Of a DNA stretch of 64,000 nt, positions 51,682 to 61,800 are shown piece by piece; the first letter of the stretch is position 1, and each line of letters begins with the position of its first letter. The stretch comes from Eubacteriales bacterium (GTDB lineage Bacteria > Bacillota > Clostridia > Lachnospirales > Lachnospiraceae). A model generated the notes under the pieces. That model made no database searches. It was not told the DNA's origin and worked only from the letters and a program-made list of their open reading frames with translations. The position numbers and the translations under genes are program-made. The stretch spans positions 62,001 through 126,000 of the forward strand of contig JAUNDP010000003.1 of the NCBI GenBank assembly GCA_030526005.1, read 5' to 3'.

Positions 51682-52623
51682 CTATTTCTTTAAAGTTACA
51701 ACTACTTTTCTGTAAGGTTCTTCGCCTTCGCTGTGTGTTGTGACATATGGATCATTCTGCAATGCAGAATGGATGACGCGTCTTTCGTATGGATTCATTG
51801 GCTCTAAAAATACTGGTTTTTTTGTTCTTTTTACTTTGAAAGCAATATTTTTTGCCAGGTTTTCCAACGTTTCTTTTCTTCTGCTGCGATAATTTTCCGT
51901 ATCCAGTTTCACGCGGATGTAAGCTTCTTTTTCTTTGTTTACTACCAAACTTACCAGATACTGCAGGGAATCCAGCGTCTGACCTCTCTTTCCGATCAGA
52001 ACTCCCATATCCTCGCCTTCCATGCCGATCTCAAGAGCGTCCTCTTTAAATTCAGCAGTAATCTGAACCTGCATCTGCATCGCGTCGAACACTTGCTGTA
52101 AAAATTCTACTGCTTTTTTCTCTGCGCGTTCTTTATCTGCCTCTTTGATTTCTTTTCTCTTCGGCTCTTCCTTTTTTGGTTCGGCTGCCACTGGTTTTTC
52201 TCTTTGAACTTTCTCTTTTACAGGCTTATCTTTTCTTACCTTTTTTGGCATTTTTTCCGGCTGTTTTTCCGGTTTTTGTTCTGTTTTCGGAGAATTTTCC
52301 TCTTTTATTTCCTTCTCTGAAATTGCTGTTTCCCGTCTCTCAACTGTCTCTTTTTTCTCTTCTTTCGGTGCCCTTGGTTCTTCCATTTTGACGGATGGTT
52401 TTGTCTCAAACATCTGTTTAATTTCAGCCATCTCATCGAATTCTTTTTTCTCTTCTTTTCTTCTTGCTCTGATTACTGCCGGCTTACTCCCTATGCCAAA
52501 AAACCCCGAACTACCGTGTTCCAATACTTCATATTCGATATTATCACTCGTTGTCTCCAACTGGATAGAAGCTTCAATGACTGCATCTTCTACCTTTTTC
52601 GCTGATACTCTAATATATTCCAT
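51682..52623 (-). CDS. jag: RNA-binding protein Jag (KhpB/EloR)
   Basis: A 313-residue protein: Jag_N domain at the start (MEYIRVSAKKVEDAVIEASIQLE ... GSSGFFGIGSKPAVIRAR, residues 1-55), a ~110-residue charged linker rich in Lys, Glu and Pro, a KH-II domain (EGEDMGVLIGKRGQTLDSLQYLVSLVVNKE near 210-240, with the GxxG-type loop GKRG) and an R3H domain (MNPYERRVIHSALQNDPYVTTHSEGEEPYRKVVV near 275-310). In streptococci it pairs with KhpA to bind RNA and control cell elongation. The gene is 12 nt after yidC, the usual partner. Confidence 0.93.
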   Translation of the reverse strand: MEYIRVSAKKVEDAVIEASIQLETTSDNIEYEVLEHGSSGFFGIGSKPAVIRARRKEEKKEFDEMAEIKQMFETKPSVKMEEPRAPKEEKKETVERRETAISEKEIKEENSPKTEQKPEKQPEKMPKKVRKDKPVKEKVQREKPVAAEPKKEEPKRKEIKEADKERAEKKAVEFLQQVFDAMQMQVQITAEFKEDALEIGMEGEDMGVLIGKRGQTLDSLQYLVSLVVNKEKEAYIRVKLDTENYRSRRKETLENLAKNIAFKVKRTKKPVFLEPMNPYERRVIHSALQNDPYVTTHSEGEEPYRKVVVTLKK

Positions 52624-52635
52624 AAAAATGCACCC

Positions 52636-53898
52636 CTATTTTTTGTTCTTCTCGTTATACTTCTCTACCATTCTTGCCTTCGCAGCAATACTTCCTGGCT
52701 TCTCTTCGGAGTTCTTATAGTACTCTGTTGAACTCTTGATTCTTGCGTTTCTCTCTTCCTCAGTCATAACTTTTTTTGTCGGGGTATTTATATTTCTTGT
52801 ACTTACCTTAGCCTGACTGTTTACTACTCTTTGCTGATTAATTCCCAGCTGTTCCTGTTTCTTTTTCACCTTATCCGCATTCTTTGCAATCAGTTCATCA
52901 ATATCCATCTTATCCATATGTCTATTGACAATTACCTGCTGAATGGAACGAATCACAGAACCTGCGATCCAGTAGATACCCATACCTGCTGGCAGTGTCA
53001 GACAGAAGAATGCTGACATCAGAGGCATTACAACATTCATTGTTTTCATGGAGCTCATCATTGCACTCTGCTCTCCGTTTGGAGCCGGCTGCTGAGGCAT
53101 CAGTTTTGTATTCAGCCACTGTGTCAAAGCAGATAAAACCGGAATTGCCAGAGCACCAATTACCAGTAACCATGCGCCTGCTGCGAATCCCTGCTGCATA
53201 ATATTAAGCGGTGAATCAGAAATATTCAGCCCCAGAAAATAGTTCATATGATCGGCGCTTGCCTGTGTTTCCTGAATCAGGTTGCTCATACTTGGGAACT
53301 CTGCAGCCAGTTCTGTCCAGTTGGACGGTTTTAATTTATAAAGTGTATCAATAATTTTCTCAATCGTATATCCATTGCTGTAACTGATGTTCAGAGTTTT
53401 TGCAATTCCTTCCATAAAACCCTGACTTGCCGAGTTATTTAAAAGGGCTTCAGCAAGAGGTTTAAATACATCATATACACGCCCTACATATGCCGGAATA
53501 TTCCAGATTACCTGGTATAAAGCAAACAAAATCGGCATCTGAATGATCAGCTGAAGGCAGCTTCCCATCGGAGAAACACCATACTTTGCATAAAGCAGCT
53601 GTGTCTCTTCATTCATTTTCATCATAGAGACCTGATCATTTTTTCCCTTGTATTTCTTCTGAATTTTCTGAAGTTCAGGGTTCATATGTGCCGATAATTT
53701 TGAAAATTTCTGTTGCTTTACAGTCAGCGGAGTGAGCAGCATATAAATAAAAAATGTAAATAAAATAATGCACAGACCGATATTTTGTATATTTACCATA
53801 TCCAAAACACCGAAGATCCCATTCATGATCACTCCAAGGACCGTAGCTACAGGTCCAATCACCCAGATTGAACTCTTCGTTAATACCATCTTAGACAA
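52636..53898 (-). CDS. yidC: Membrane protein insertase YidC/OxaI (SpoIIIJ)
   Basis: A 420-residue insertase. Helices are FGVLDMVNIQNIGLCIILFTFFIYMLLTPLTV (TM1 region), LQLIIQMPILFALYQVIW near 115, a region around GAWLLVIGALAIPVLSALTQWL near 240-262, and MPLMSAFFCLTLPAGMGIYWIAGSVIRSIQQ near 288-318, with the YidC-characteristic LSAHMNPELQKIQKKYKGKNDQ cytoplasmic loop. Its long basic C-terminal tail (ARIKSSTEYYKNSEEKPGSIAAKARMVEKYNEKNKK) probably contacts the ribosome. There is no signal-peptide cysteine, so unlike many Firmicute YidC proteins it is not a lipoprotein. It lies between yidD and jag in the ribosomal-protein L34 operon. Confidence 0.95.
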   Translation of the reverse strand: MSKMVLTKSSIWVIGPVATVLGVIMNGIFGVLDMVNIQNIGLCIILFTFFIYMLLTPLTVKQQKFSKLSAHMNPELQKIQKKYKGKNDQVSMMKMNEETQLLYAKYGVSPMGSCLQLIIQMPILFALYQVIWNIPAYVGRVYDVFKPLAEALLNNSASQGFMEGIAKTLNISYSNGYTIEKIIDTLYKLKPSNWTELAAEFPSMSNLIQETQASADHMNYFLGLNISDSPLNIMQQGFAAGAWLLVIGALAIPVLSALTQWLNTKLMPQQPAPNGEQSAMMSSMKTMNVVMPLMSAFFCLTLPAGMGIYWIAGSVIRSIQQVIVNRHMDKMDIDELIAKNADKVKKKQEQLGINQQRVVNSQAKVSTRNINTPTKKVMTEEERNARIKSSTEYYKNSEEKPGSIAAKARMVEKYNEKNKK

Positions 53899-53924
53899 CT
53901 TCTTATCCTCCCATCGTGCATGGT

Positions 53925-54134
53925 TTATGGAACCGGATCATAACCGCCTTTGGAAAACGGATTACATCTTAAGATTCTCCAACACGTCAAAATACTGCCT
54001 TTTATAGCCCCATATTTCTCGATTGCCTCCAGACCATATTGAGAGCAGGTTGGAATATAGGGACAATGAGTCCTTTTTAACGGCGATAAATATTTTCTAT
54101 AAAACTTAATCATTAAGATCAATATTTTTCTCAT
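53925..54134 (-). CDS. yidD: Membrane protein insertion efficiency factor YidD
   Basis: A 69-residue YidD (DUF37) protein of the typical size. It begins [18 protein letters not shown], an amphipathic helix, followed by the cysteine-containing [20 protein letters not shown] and [22 protein letters not shown], with the conserved C-x5-C-S-x-Y and R-C-N-P segments. It assists YidC-dependent insertion. The gene overlaps the rnpA end by 29 nt and is followed by yidC after 26 nt, the standard order. Confidence 0.95.
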   Translation of the reverse strand: MRKILILMIKFYRKYLSPLKRTHCPYIPTCSQYGLEAIEKYGAIKGSILTCWRILRCNPFSKGGYDPVP

Positions 54135-54486
54135 CTGATATCATTTCTTTTCTGTTGATTATTTTATGAAGCTTCCCTAAATGCAGCAATGCGCTCTCGA
54201 TATCATGAAAGCCTCTGTCTTTTGCGTTTACCCTCGCAACTACAATGATATCCTTTCCGCTGGAAAAGTCAGCCTCATTCAGCCGATAGCTCTCGCGTAT
54301 CAGTCTCGCCAAACGATGTCTCACAATACTATTTCCTACTTTTTTGCTGACCGAGATTCCCAGACGATTTTTCTGGCTTTCATTTTCTTTCACATACATA
54401 ACCAGGTATCGATTTGCAAAAGATTTTCCCGTTTTGTATACTTCCTGAAAATCCTTATTTTTCTTTAATGATTCTGAAAATATCAT
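54106..54486 (-). CDS. rnpA: Ribonuclease P protein component
   Basis: A 126-residue RnpA, the protein partner of RNase P RNA in 5' maturation of tRNAs. It contains [26 protein letters not shown] near the start and the RNR motif as [30 protein letters not shown] at residues ~58-87. The C-terminus (DEKNIDLND) extends into the overlapping yidD. It follows rpmH across a small attenuator hairpin. The frame matches expected length and needs no start correction. Confidence 0.95.
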   Translation of the reverse strand: MIFSESLKKNKDFQEVYKTGKSFANRYLVMYVKENESQKNRLGISVSKKVGNSIVRHRLARLIRESYRLNEADFSSGKDIIVVARVNAKDRGFHDIESALLHLGKLHKIINRKEMISDEKNIDLND

Positions 54487-54517
54487 ATACTATCCTTTTT
54501 CTTTTGAAGAGAAGAAA

Positions 54518-54537
54518 AGGCCACATATCTGCGGCCT
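54518..54537 (-). terminator. Attenuator hairpin overlapping the rpmH stop codon
   Basis: On the minus strand AGGCCGCA pairs with TGTGGCCT around GATA (one wobble), followed by TTTTCTTCTC. It includes two bases of the rpmH stop codon. Partial termination would keep L34 mRNA above rnpA mRNA. A ribosome stopping at the codon would mask the stem. Confidence 0.65.
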
Positions 54538-54670
54538 ATGCTGATAACTGCTTTCTTCCTTTTGCTCTTCTGGCAGCTAAAACTTTTCTTCCACCAGCTG
54601 TACTCATTCTTGCTCTGAAACCATGAACTTTAGATCTGGATCTCTTTTTAGGCTGAAATGTCATTTTCAT
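54536..54670 (-). CDS. rpmH: 50S ribosomal protein L34
   Basis: A 44-residue protein beginning [18 protein letters not shown] and ending [14 protein letters not shown], which is the L34 sequence pattern (RSRxHGFRxRMxTxxGR). It is too short for many ORF finders. GGAGGTGG with 8-nt spacing precedes the ATG at 54670. It is the first gene of the operon rpmH-rnpA-yidD-yidC-jag, reading away from oriC, with a near-consensus promoter (54833-54861) and a leader of about 155 nt. Confidence 0.97.
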   Translation of the reverse strand: MKMTFQPKKRSRSKVHGFRARMSTAGGRKVLAARRAKGRKQLSA

Positions 54671-54832
54671 AATTCGGGCCACCTCCTTTATCAAAACCAA
54701 CTGCTATCTATCTGATTCATTGGTATATTAATATCACAGCAACGACGGCGAAGCATCCACCTATCTTTTGTTTTTCACAAAGAATTGTATATGGATATCG
54801 ACTGCCCGTACCTGTTACAAAATATCATTACA

Positions 54833-54861
54833 ATTATAGTCATAAAAGCCCGTGAAGTCAA
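54833..54861 (-). promoter_or_regulatory. rpmH operon promoter
   Basis: TTGACT (54856-54861), 17-nt spacer, TATAAT (54833-54838) on the minus strand, close to consensus. Confidence 0.8.
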
Positions 54862-54996
54862 GTAATTCCTTTATCTTTTTTCGTTTCGCCTGCTTTTGCG
54901 GCTTTTCAGTTCTCCACCGAGAGATCAATGTTATCCACATTTTGTGGATAGAATGTGGATAACTTTTTCAATATCTTGTGGTTTTTCCCTTTTCTC

Positions 54997-55100
54997 ATTT
55001 TCAGTGTGGATAATGTGGATAACCTATCTTAAAGTTATCCACATTATCCACACTCTTAAAAAGTTATCCACATCGCACGGTGGATAGTATGTGGATAACT
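54997..55100 (+). repeat. oriC 104-bp direct repeat, copy 1
   Basis: Identical to 55137-55240 (period 140 bp). It holds two pairs of DnaA boxes as an inverted repeat, then further boxes near 55063 and 55091 flanking CGCACGG. Confidence 0.95.
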
Positions 55101-55136
55101 TTTTTATTATTTTTATTTTCCTTTATTTTTCAATAA

Positions 55137-55240
55137 ATTTTCAGTGTGGATAATGTGGATAACCTATCTTAAAGTTATCCACATTATCCACACTCTTAAA
55201 AAGTTATCCACATCGCACGGTGGATAGTATGTGGATAACT
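55137..55240 (+). repeat. oriC 104-bp direct repeat, copy 2
   Basis: An exact copy of 54997-55100, separated from it by a 36-bp T-rich spacer. Confidence 0.95.
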
Positions 55241-55414
55241 CATTTTTGTTCTCTTTTTTTTGATAAAATTCTATTTTTTTCGTTACTATATTTTGTTTTA
55301 AAAAAGTTATCCACATTATCCACATTCTACCTAAATTAATGTGGATAACTCTTCTTTCCCCCTCGTCTGCCCGAAATTTTGATTGCTAATTAGTCCCTTT
55401 TGGTTTAATATTAA

Positions 55415-55443
55415 TTGAAAGATTAAACTAATACTACTATACA
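55415..55443 (+). promoter_or_regulatory. dnaA promoter
   Basis: TTGAAA (55415-55420), 17-nt spacer, TATACA (55438-55443). DnaA boxes end about 65 nt upstream, so autoregulation by DnaA is likely. Confidence 0.65.
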
Positions 55444-55495
55444 CAAAACACGGATTTTTTCAATCCGCTAATGAATACTTAAGGAGATTTTTTCA

Positions 55496-56863
55496 ATGGA
55501 CGAAAATATGGAAAAGGACACAATTATCGAAAAATGGGAAGAAATCCTCTCCACCGTCAAAATGGAATATGAACTTTCCGATGTTTCTTTCAAGACATGG
55601 ATTAAACCTCTGTCTGTTCATTCTCTTGAAAATAATGTGTTGATGCTTTTGGGACCTACCGAGCCGATGGGCTTAAATTATGTCAGCAAGCGGTATCTCT
55701 CGCCTTTAAAGGTAGCTATCGCTGAGCTTACGGGCATCGACTGTGACATTAAATTTCTTCTTCCCGATCAGATCAAAGAGAAAACGTCTGCAAAACTGCC
55801 AAATTCTGCAATGAATGAAAATATCGAGCGTGCCAATTTAAACCCAAAATATACTTTTGATACTTTTGTCGTTGGCAGCAACAACAACTTTGCACACGCG
55901 GCTGCGCTCGCCGTCGCAGAATCTCCCGGCGCTATGTACAATCCGCTTTTTATCTATGGAGGCGTAGGTCTTGGAAAGACACATCTTATGCACTCCATCG
56001 CTCATTTTATTCTGGAACACAATCCAGATTCCAAAGTATTATATGTCACCAGCGAGTACTTTACAAACGAGCTGATCGAGGCTATCCGAAACGGCAATAA
56101 CACGGCAATGGCACAATTTCGCGAAAAGTACCGGAATATTGACGTTTTGCTCATTGACGACGTACAATTCCTGATCGGAAAAGAATCCACGCAGGAAGAA
56201 TTTTTCCACACGTTCAACGATCTGCACGGTTCCAAAAAACAGATTATTCTCTCCAGCGATAAACCGCCGAAAGATTTTCTGACGCTGGAAAGCCGTCTCA
56301 GATCTCGCTTTGAATGGGGATTAATCGCAGATATTTCCTCTCCTGATTATGAAACCCGTATGGCGATTCTGAGAAAAAAAGAGGAACTGGACGGCTATAC
56401 GATTGATGATGATGTCATAAAATATATCGCGACACATATCAAATCAAATATCCGTGAGCTGGAAGGCGCATTAAACAAAATTATGGCTTTCAGCAATCTG
56501 GAGCACCGTGAGATAGATATTTATCTCGCAGAAGAAGCCTTAAAAGACATCATTGCTCCAGAAGAACGGGGAATTGTCACTCCACAGCTCATCTTAAATA
56601 AAGTTGCGGAACATTTCAGCATCGACACGGAAGATCTGATCGGAAATAAACGTACGGCAAATATTGTATTTCCACGCCAGATTGCAATGTATCTGTGCAG
56701 TGAAATGCTGGAAATGCCATTCAAAAATATTGGAGAGATTCTGGGAAAAAGAGATCATACAACCATTATGCACGGTTCCAAAAAAATTGCAAAAGAATTG
56801 CAGACATCAGAATCTTTAAAAAATACGATTGAAATTTTGAAAAAGAAGATCAGTCCGGCTTAA
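55496..56863 (+). CDS. dnaA: Chromosomal replication initiator DnaA
   Basis: A 455-residue AAA+ initiator. Domain I is at the start (WEEILSTVKMEYELSDVSFKTWIKPL), domain III has Walker A YGGVGLGKTHLMH near residue 153, Walker B VLLIDDVQFL near 218 and sensor GALNKIMAFS, and domain IV has the DnaA-box-binding helix with ...KRDHTTIMHGSKKI near 420. TAAGGAGATTTTTTCA precedes the ATG. It opens the origin from the flanking DnaA-box clusters at 54.93-55.35 and 56.90-57.10 kb and starts the plus-strand gene block dnaA-dnaN-S4-recF-gyrB-gyrA. Confidence 0.98.
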   Translation: MDENMEKDTIIEKWEEILSTVKMEYELSDVSFKTWIKPLSVHSLENNVLMLLGPTEPMGLNYVSKRYLSPLKVAIAELTGIDCDIKFLLPDQIKEKTSAKLPNSAMNENIERANLNPKYTFDTFVVGSNNNFAHAAALAVAESPGAMYNPLFIYGGVGLGKTHLMHSIAHFILEHNPDSKVLYVTSEYFTNELIEAIRNGNNTAMAQFREKYRNIDVLLIDDVQFLIGKESTQEEFFHTFNDLHGSKKQIILSSDKPPKDFLTLESRLRSRFEWGLIADISSPDYETRMAILRKKEELDGYTIDDDVIKYIATHIKSNIRELEGALNKIMAFSNLEHREIDIYLAEEALKDIIAPEERGIVTPQLILNKVAEHFSIDTEDLIGNKRTANIVFPRQIAMYLCSEMLEMPFKNIGEILGKRDHTTIMHGSKKIAKELQTSESLKNTIEILKKKISPA

Positions 56864-56899
56864 CCATACCGTTTTTCACTGTAATTTTTTTCAAAAAAA

Positions 56900-57094
56900 A
56901 GTTATCCACATTATCCACATAGGCGGTGGATAACTACGGTGGATAATGTGGATAACTCTAAAAAATCCCATTTTTCCATGTGGACACAAAAATTTTATCC
57001 ACATACGTTATCCACACTGTCCACAAGTTATCCACATAGTTAATGTCAAAAAAACTCAGTAAAATCAATGGTTTTCAGAGTTATCCACATTATC
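56900..57094. other. Second DnaA-box cluster, dnaA-dnaN intergenic
   Basis: Many TTATCCACA-like boxes on both strands. They include an inverted repeat 56900-56957 with 19-bp arms (AGTTATCCACATTATCCAC and its inverse), and further boxes at about 56995-57035 and 57080-57095. In several Firmicutes the unwinding element lies here, next to dnaN. It has similar arms to the upstream repeats, so both halves may loop together. Confidence 0.88.
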
Positions 57095-57171
57095 CACCGT
57101 CCCTACTACTACTACGATTAATTATATACTGTTATATAAAGCCAGACGCACTGAAAGGAGACTTTACCATC

Positions 57172-58272
57172 ATGAAACTTATATTCCAAAAAAATAACCT
57201 TCTGAAGGCTGTCAATATTGTTCTTAAAGCAGTCCCTTCAAAGACAACCATGCCGATCTTAGAATGTATCCTCATCGATGCTTCCTCAAATCAGATTAAA
57301 TTCACATCGAACGATATGGAATTGGGGATAGAAACGATTGTAGACGGAGAAATTGTGGAAAGAGGTACGATTGCTCTCGATGCTAAGATCTTTTCTGAGA
57401 TTATTAGAAAATTACCTGAAAATGATATTGTAATCGAAACGCATAACTTAAAAACGACAATTACCTGCGAAAAAGCAAAATTTGATATTCTTGGAAGATC
57501 AAGTGAAGATTTCTCTTATCTGCCATTTGTGGAAAAAAATGATTTTATCTCTCTGTCTCAGTTTACATTGAAAGAGATGATCCGTCAGACGATCTTTTCT
57601 ATCGCAGCAAATGAAAATAACAAAATGATGACAGGAGAATTATTTGAGATCAAAGATAATATGCTTCGGGTAGTATCTCTGGACGGCCATCGAATTGCGA
57701 TTCGCAAAATGATGCTGAAAGAAACGTATGAAGACAGAAAGATTGTCGTGCCGGGAAAAACTTTGACAGAAATCAGCAAAATTTTATCCGGCGAAATGGA
57801 GGACACCGTCAACCTTTTCTTCACATCAAATCATATTGTCTTTGAATTTGATCAGACAACAGTTGTCTCAAGACTGATTGAAGGAGAATATTTCCGCATT
57901 GATCAGATGCTTTCCAGCGACTATGAGACAAAAGTGAAAATTAATAAAAAAGAATTGTTAAGCTGTATTGACCGTGCGACGCTGCTTGTAAAAGAGAGCG
58001 ATAAAAAGCCGATTATTATCTCCATTAATGGTAATTGTATGGAGCTTAAAATTGATTCTCAGATCGGTTCCATGAAAGAAGAGATTGATATTGAGAAAGA
58101 GGGAAAAGATCTGATGATCGGATTTAACCCGAAATTCCTGATTGATGCGCTGCGTGTTATCGACGACGAGACGATCACAATCTATCTTGTAAATCCAAAG
58201 GCGCCGTGTTTTATTCGAGATGAGCAGGAATCATATATTTATCTGATTCTGCCGGTCAACTTTATCTCTTAA
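57172..58272 (+). CDS. dnaN: DNA polymerase III beta subunit (sliding clamp)
   Basis: A 366-residue clamp with three similar domains; start MKLIFQKNNLLKAVNIVLKAVPSKTTMPILECILID, MTGELFEIKDNMLRVVSLDGHRIAIRKM near 144-171, and the C-terminal LPVNFIS, which in DnaN ends the fold. The ATG at 57172 follows AAAGGAGACTTTACC; the frame runs 43 codons upstream but those codons overlap DnaA boxes and have no ribosome site. It tethers polymerase and many partners to DNA. A terminator follows at 58301-58382. Confidence 0.97.
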   Translation: MKLIFQKNNLLKAVNIVLKAVPSKTTMPILECILIDASSNQIKFTSNDMELGIETIVDGEIVERGTIALDAKIFSEIIRKLPENDIVIETHNLKTTITCEKAKFDILGRSSEDFSYLPFVEKNDFISLSQFTLKEMIRQTIFSIAANENNKMMTGELFEIKDNMLRVVSLDGHRIAIRKMMLKETYEDRKIVVPGKTLTEISKILSGEMEDTVNLFFTSNHIVFEFDQTTVVSRLIEGEYFRIDQMLSSDYETKVKINKKELLSCIDRATLLVKESDKKPIIISINGNCMELKIDSQIGSMKEEIDIEKEGKDLMIGFNPKFLIDALRVIDDETITIYLVNPKAPCFIRDEQESYIYLILPVNFIS

Positions 58273-58300
58273 AGCAAAAAGAGAAGAATCTTTCACAAAG

Positions 58301-58382
58301 CCAATTCTTTTTCAATAAAAATTATTTGATACAAGCATATTTGCACTGTAGGAATAATTTAGAAAAAGAATTGGTTTTTTTT
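58301..58382 (+). terminator. Terminator after dnaN
   Basis: CCAATTCTTTTTC pairs with GAAAAAGAATTGG (13 bp) across a long loop, followed by a run of T. It separates dnaA-dnaN from the S4-recF-gyr block. Confidence 0.8.
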
Positions 58383-58428
58383 CGTTAATTTGTTGTAATT
58401 TAGAGTAGGATTTTTTTTAAAATGCTGG

Positions 58429-58434
58429 TATACT
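58429..58434 (+). promoter_or_regulatory. Extended -10 promoter of the S4-recF-gyrBA block
   Basis: TGGTATACT gives an extended -10 element about 56 nt before the S4 gene start. The -35 region is a T-run without consensus. Downstream of the dnaN terminator it would drive the S4 gene, recF, gyrB and gyrA. Confidence 0.6.
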
Positions 58435-58490
58435 TTATTTGACATGTGTAAAAAGAGAAAAAGATACAAGCGTAGTTTAGGAGGAACGAA

Positions 58491-58700
58491 ATGGAAACAA
58501 TAAAACTGAGAGAGGACTACATCAAATTAGGACAGGCTTTAAAGGCAGCCGGACTTGTGGAATCCGGAGTGGAGGCGAAACTTGTGATTTTAGACGGACA
58601 GGTAAAGGTCAATGGAGTCACAGAGTATCAGCGTGGGAAAAAACTGACAGACGGCGATATTGTTTCCTTTGACAGCGAAACGATAAAAATTGTAAAATAA
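58491..58700 (+). CDS. yaaA: Small S4-domain RNA-binding protein (YaaA/RlbA)
   Basis: A 69-residue protein consisting of an S4-like fold: METIKLREDYIKLGQALKAAGLVESGVEAKLVILDGQVKVNG, with the S4 loop and DGQVKVNG at residues ~35-43. The short size and fixed position between dnaN and recF match the YaaA/RlbA-type proteins of Firmicutes. The exact role is not settled; it is presumed to be a ribosome- or RNA-associated factor. AGGAGGAACGAA precedes the ATG. Confidence 0.9.
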   Translation: METIKLREDYIKLGQALKAAGLVESGVEAKLVILDGQVKVNGVTEYQRGKKLTDGDIVSFDSETIKIVK

Positions 58701-58776
58701 GAGTTAAGGCAAAAGGAAAAAGCTTTGAGATATCCCTGAATTTAGACCGCATATCATGCGGAATCAGGAGGAACGA

Positions 58777-61787
<3,011 letters not shown>

Positions 61788-61800
61788 GAGGAGAGAAAGC

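Larger units (their letters stand above)
54928..55350. other. oriC: oriC, DnaA-box cluster upstream of dnaA
   Basis: A dense set of DnaA boxes (TTATCCACA and close variants on both strands) in AT-rich DNA between the divergent rpmH and dnaA genes. A 104-bp unit is repeated exactly at 54997-55100 and 55137-55240. Inside each, AGTGTGGATAATGTGGATAAC pairs with its inverse about 10 nt away. More boxes occur near 54928-54965 and 55305-55350. AT-rich spacers (55101-55136 and 55245-55300) are candidate unwinding regions. Together with the dnaA-dnaN cluster it forms a bipartite origin like that of Bacillus. Confidence 0.93.
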
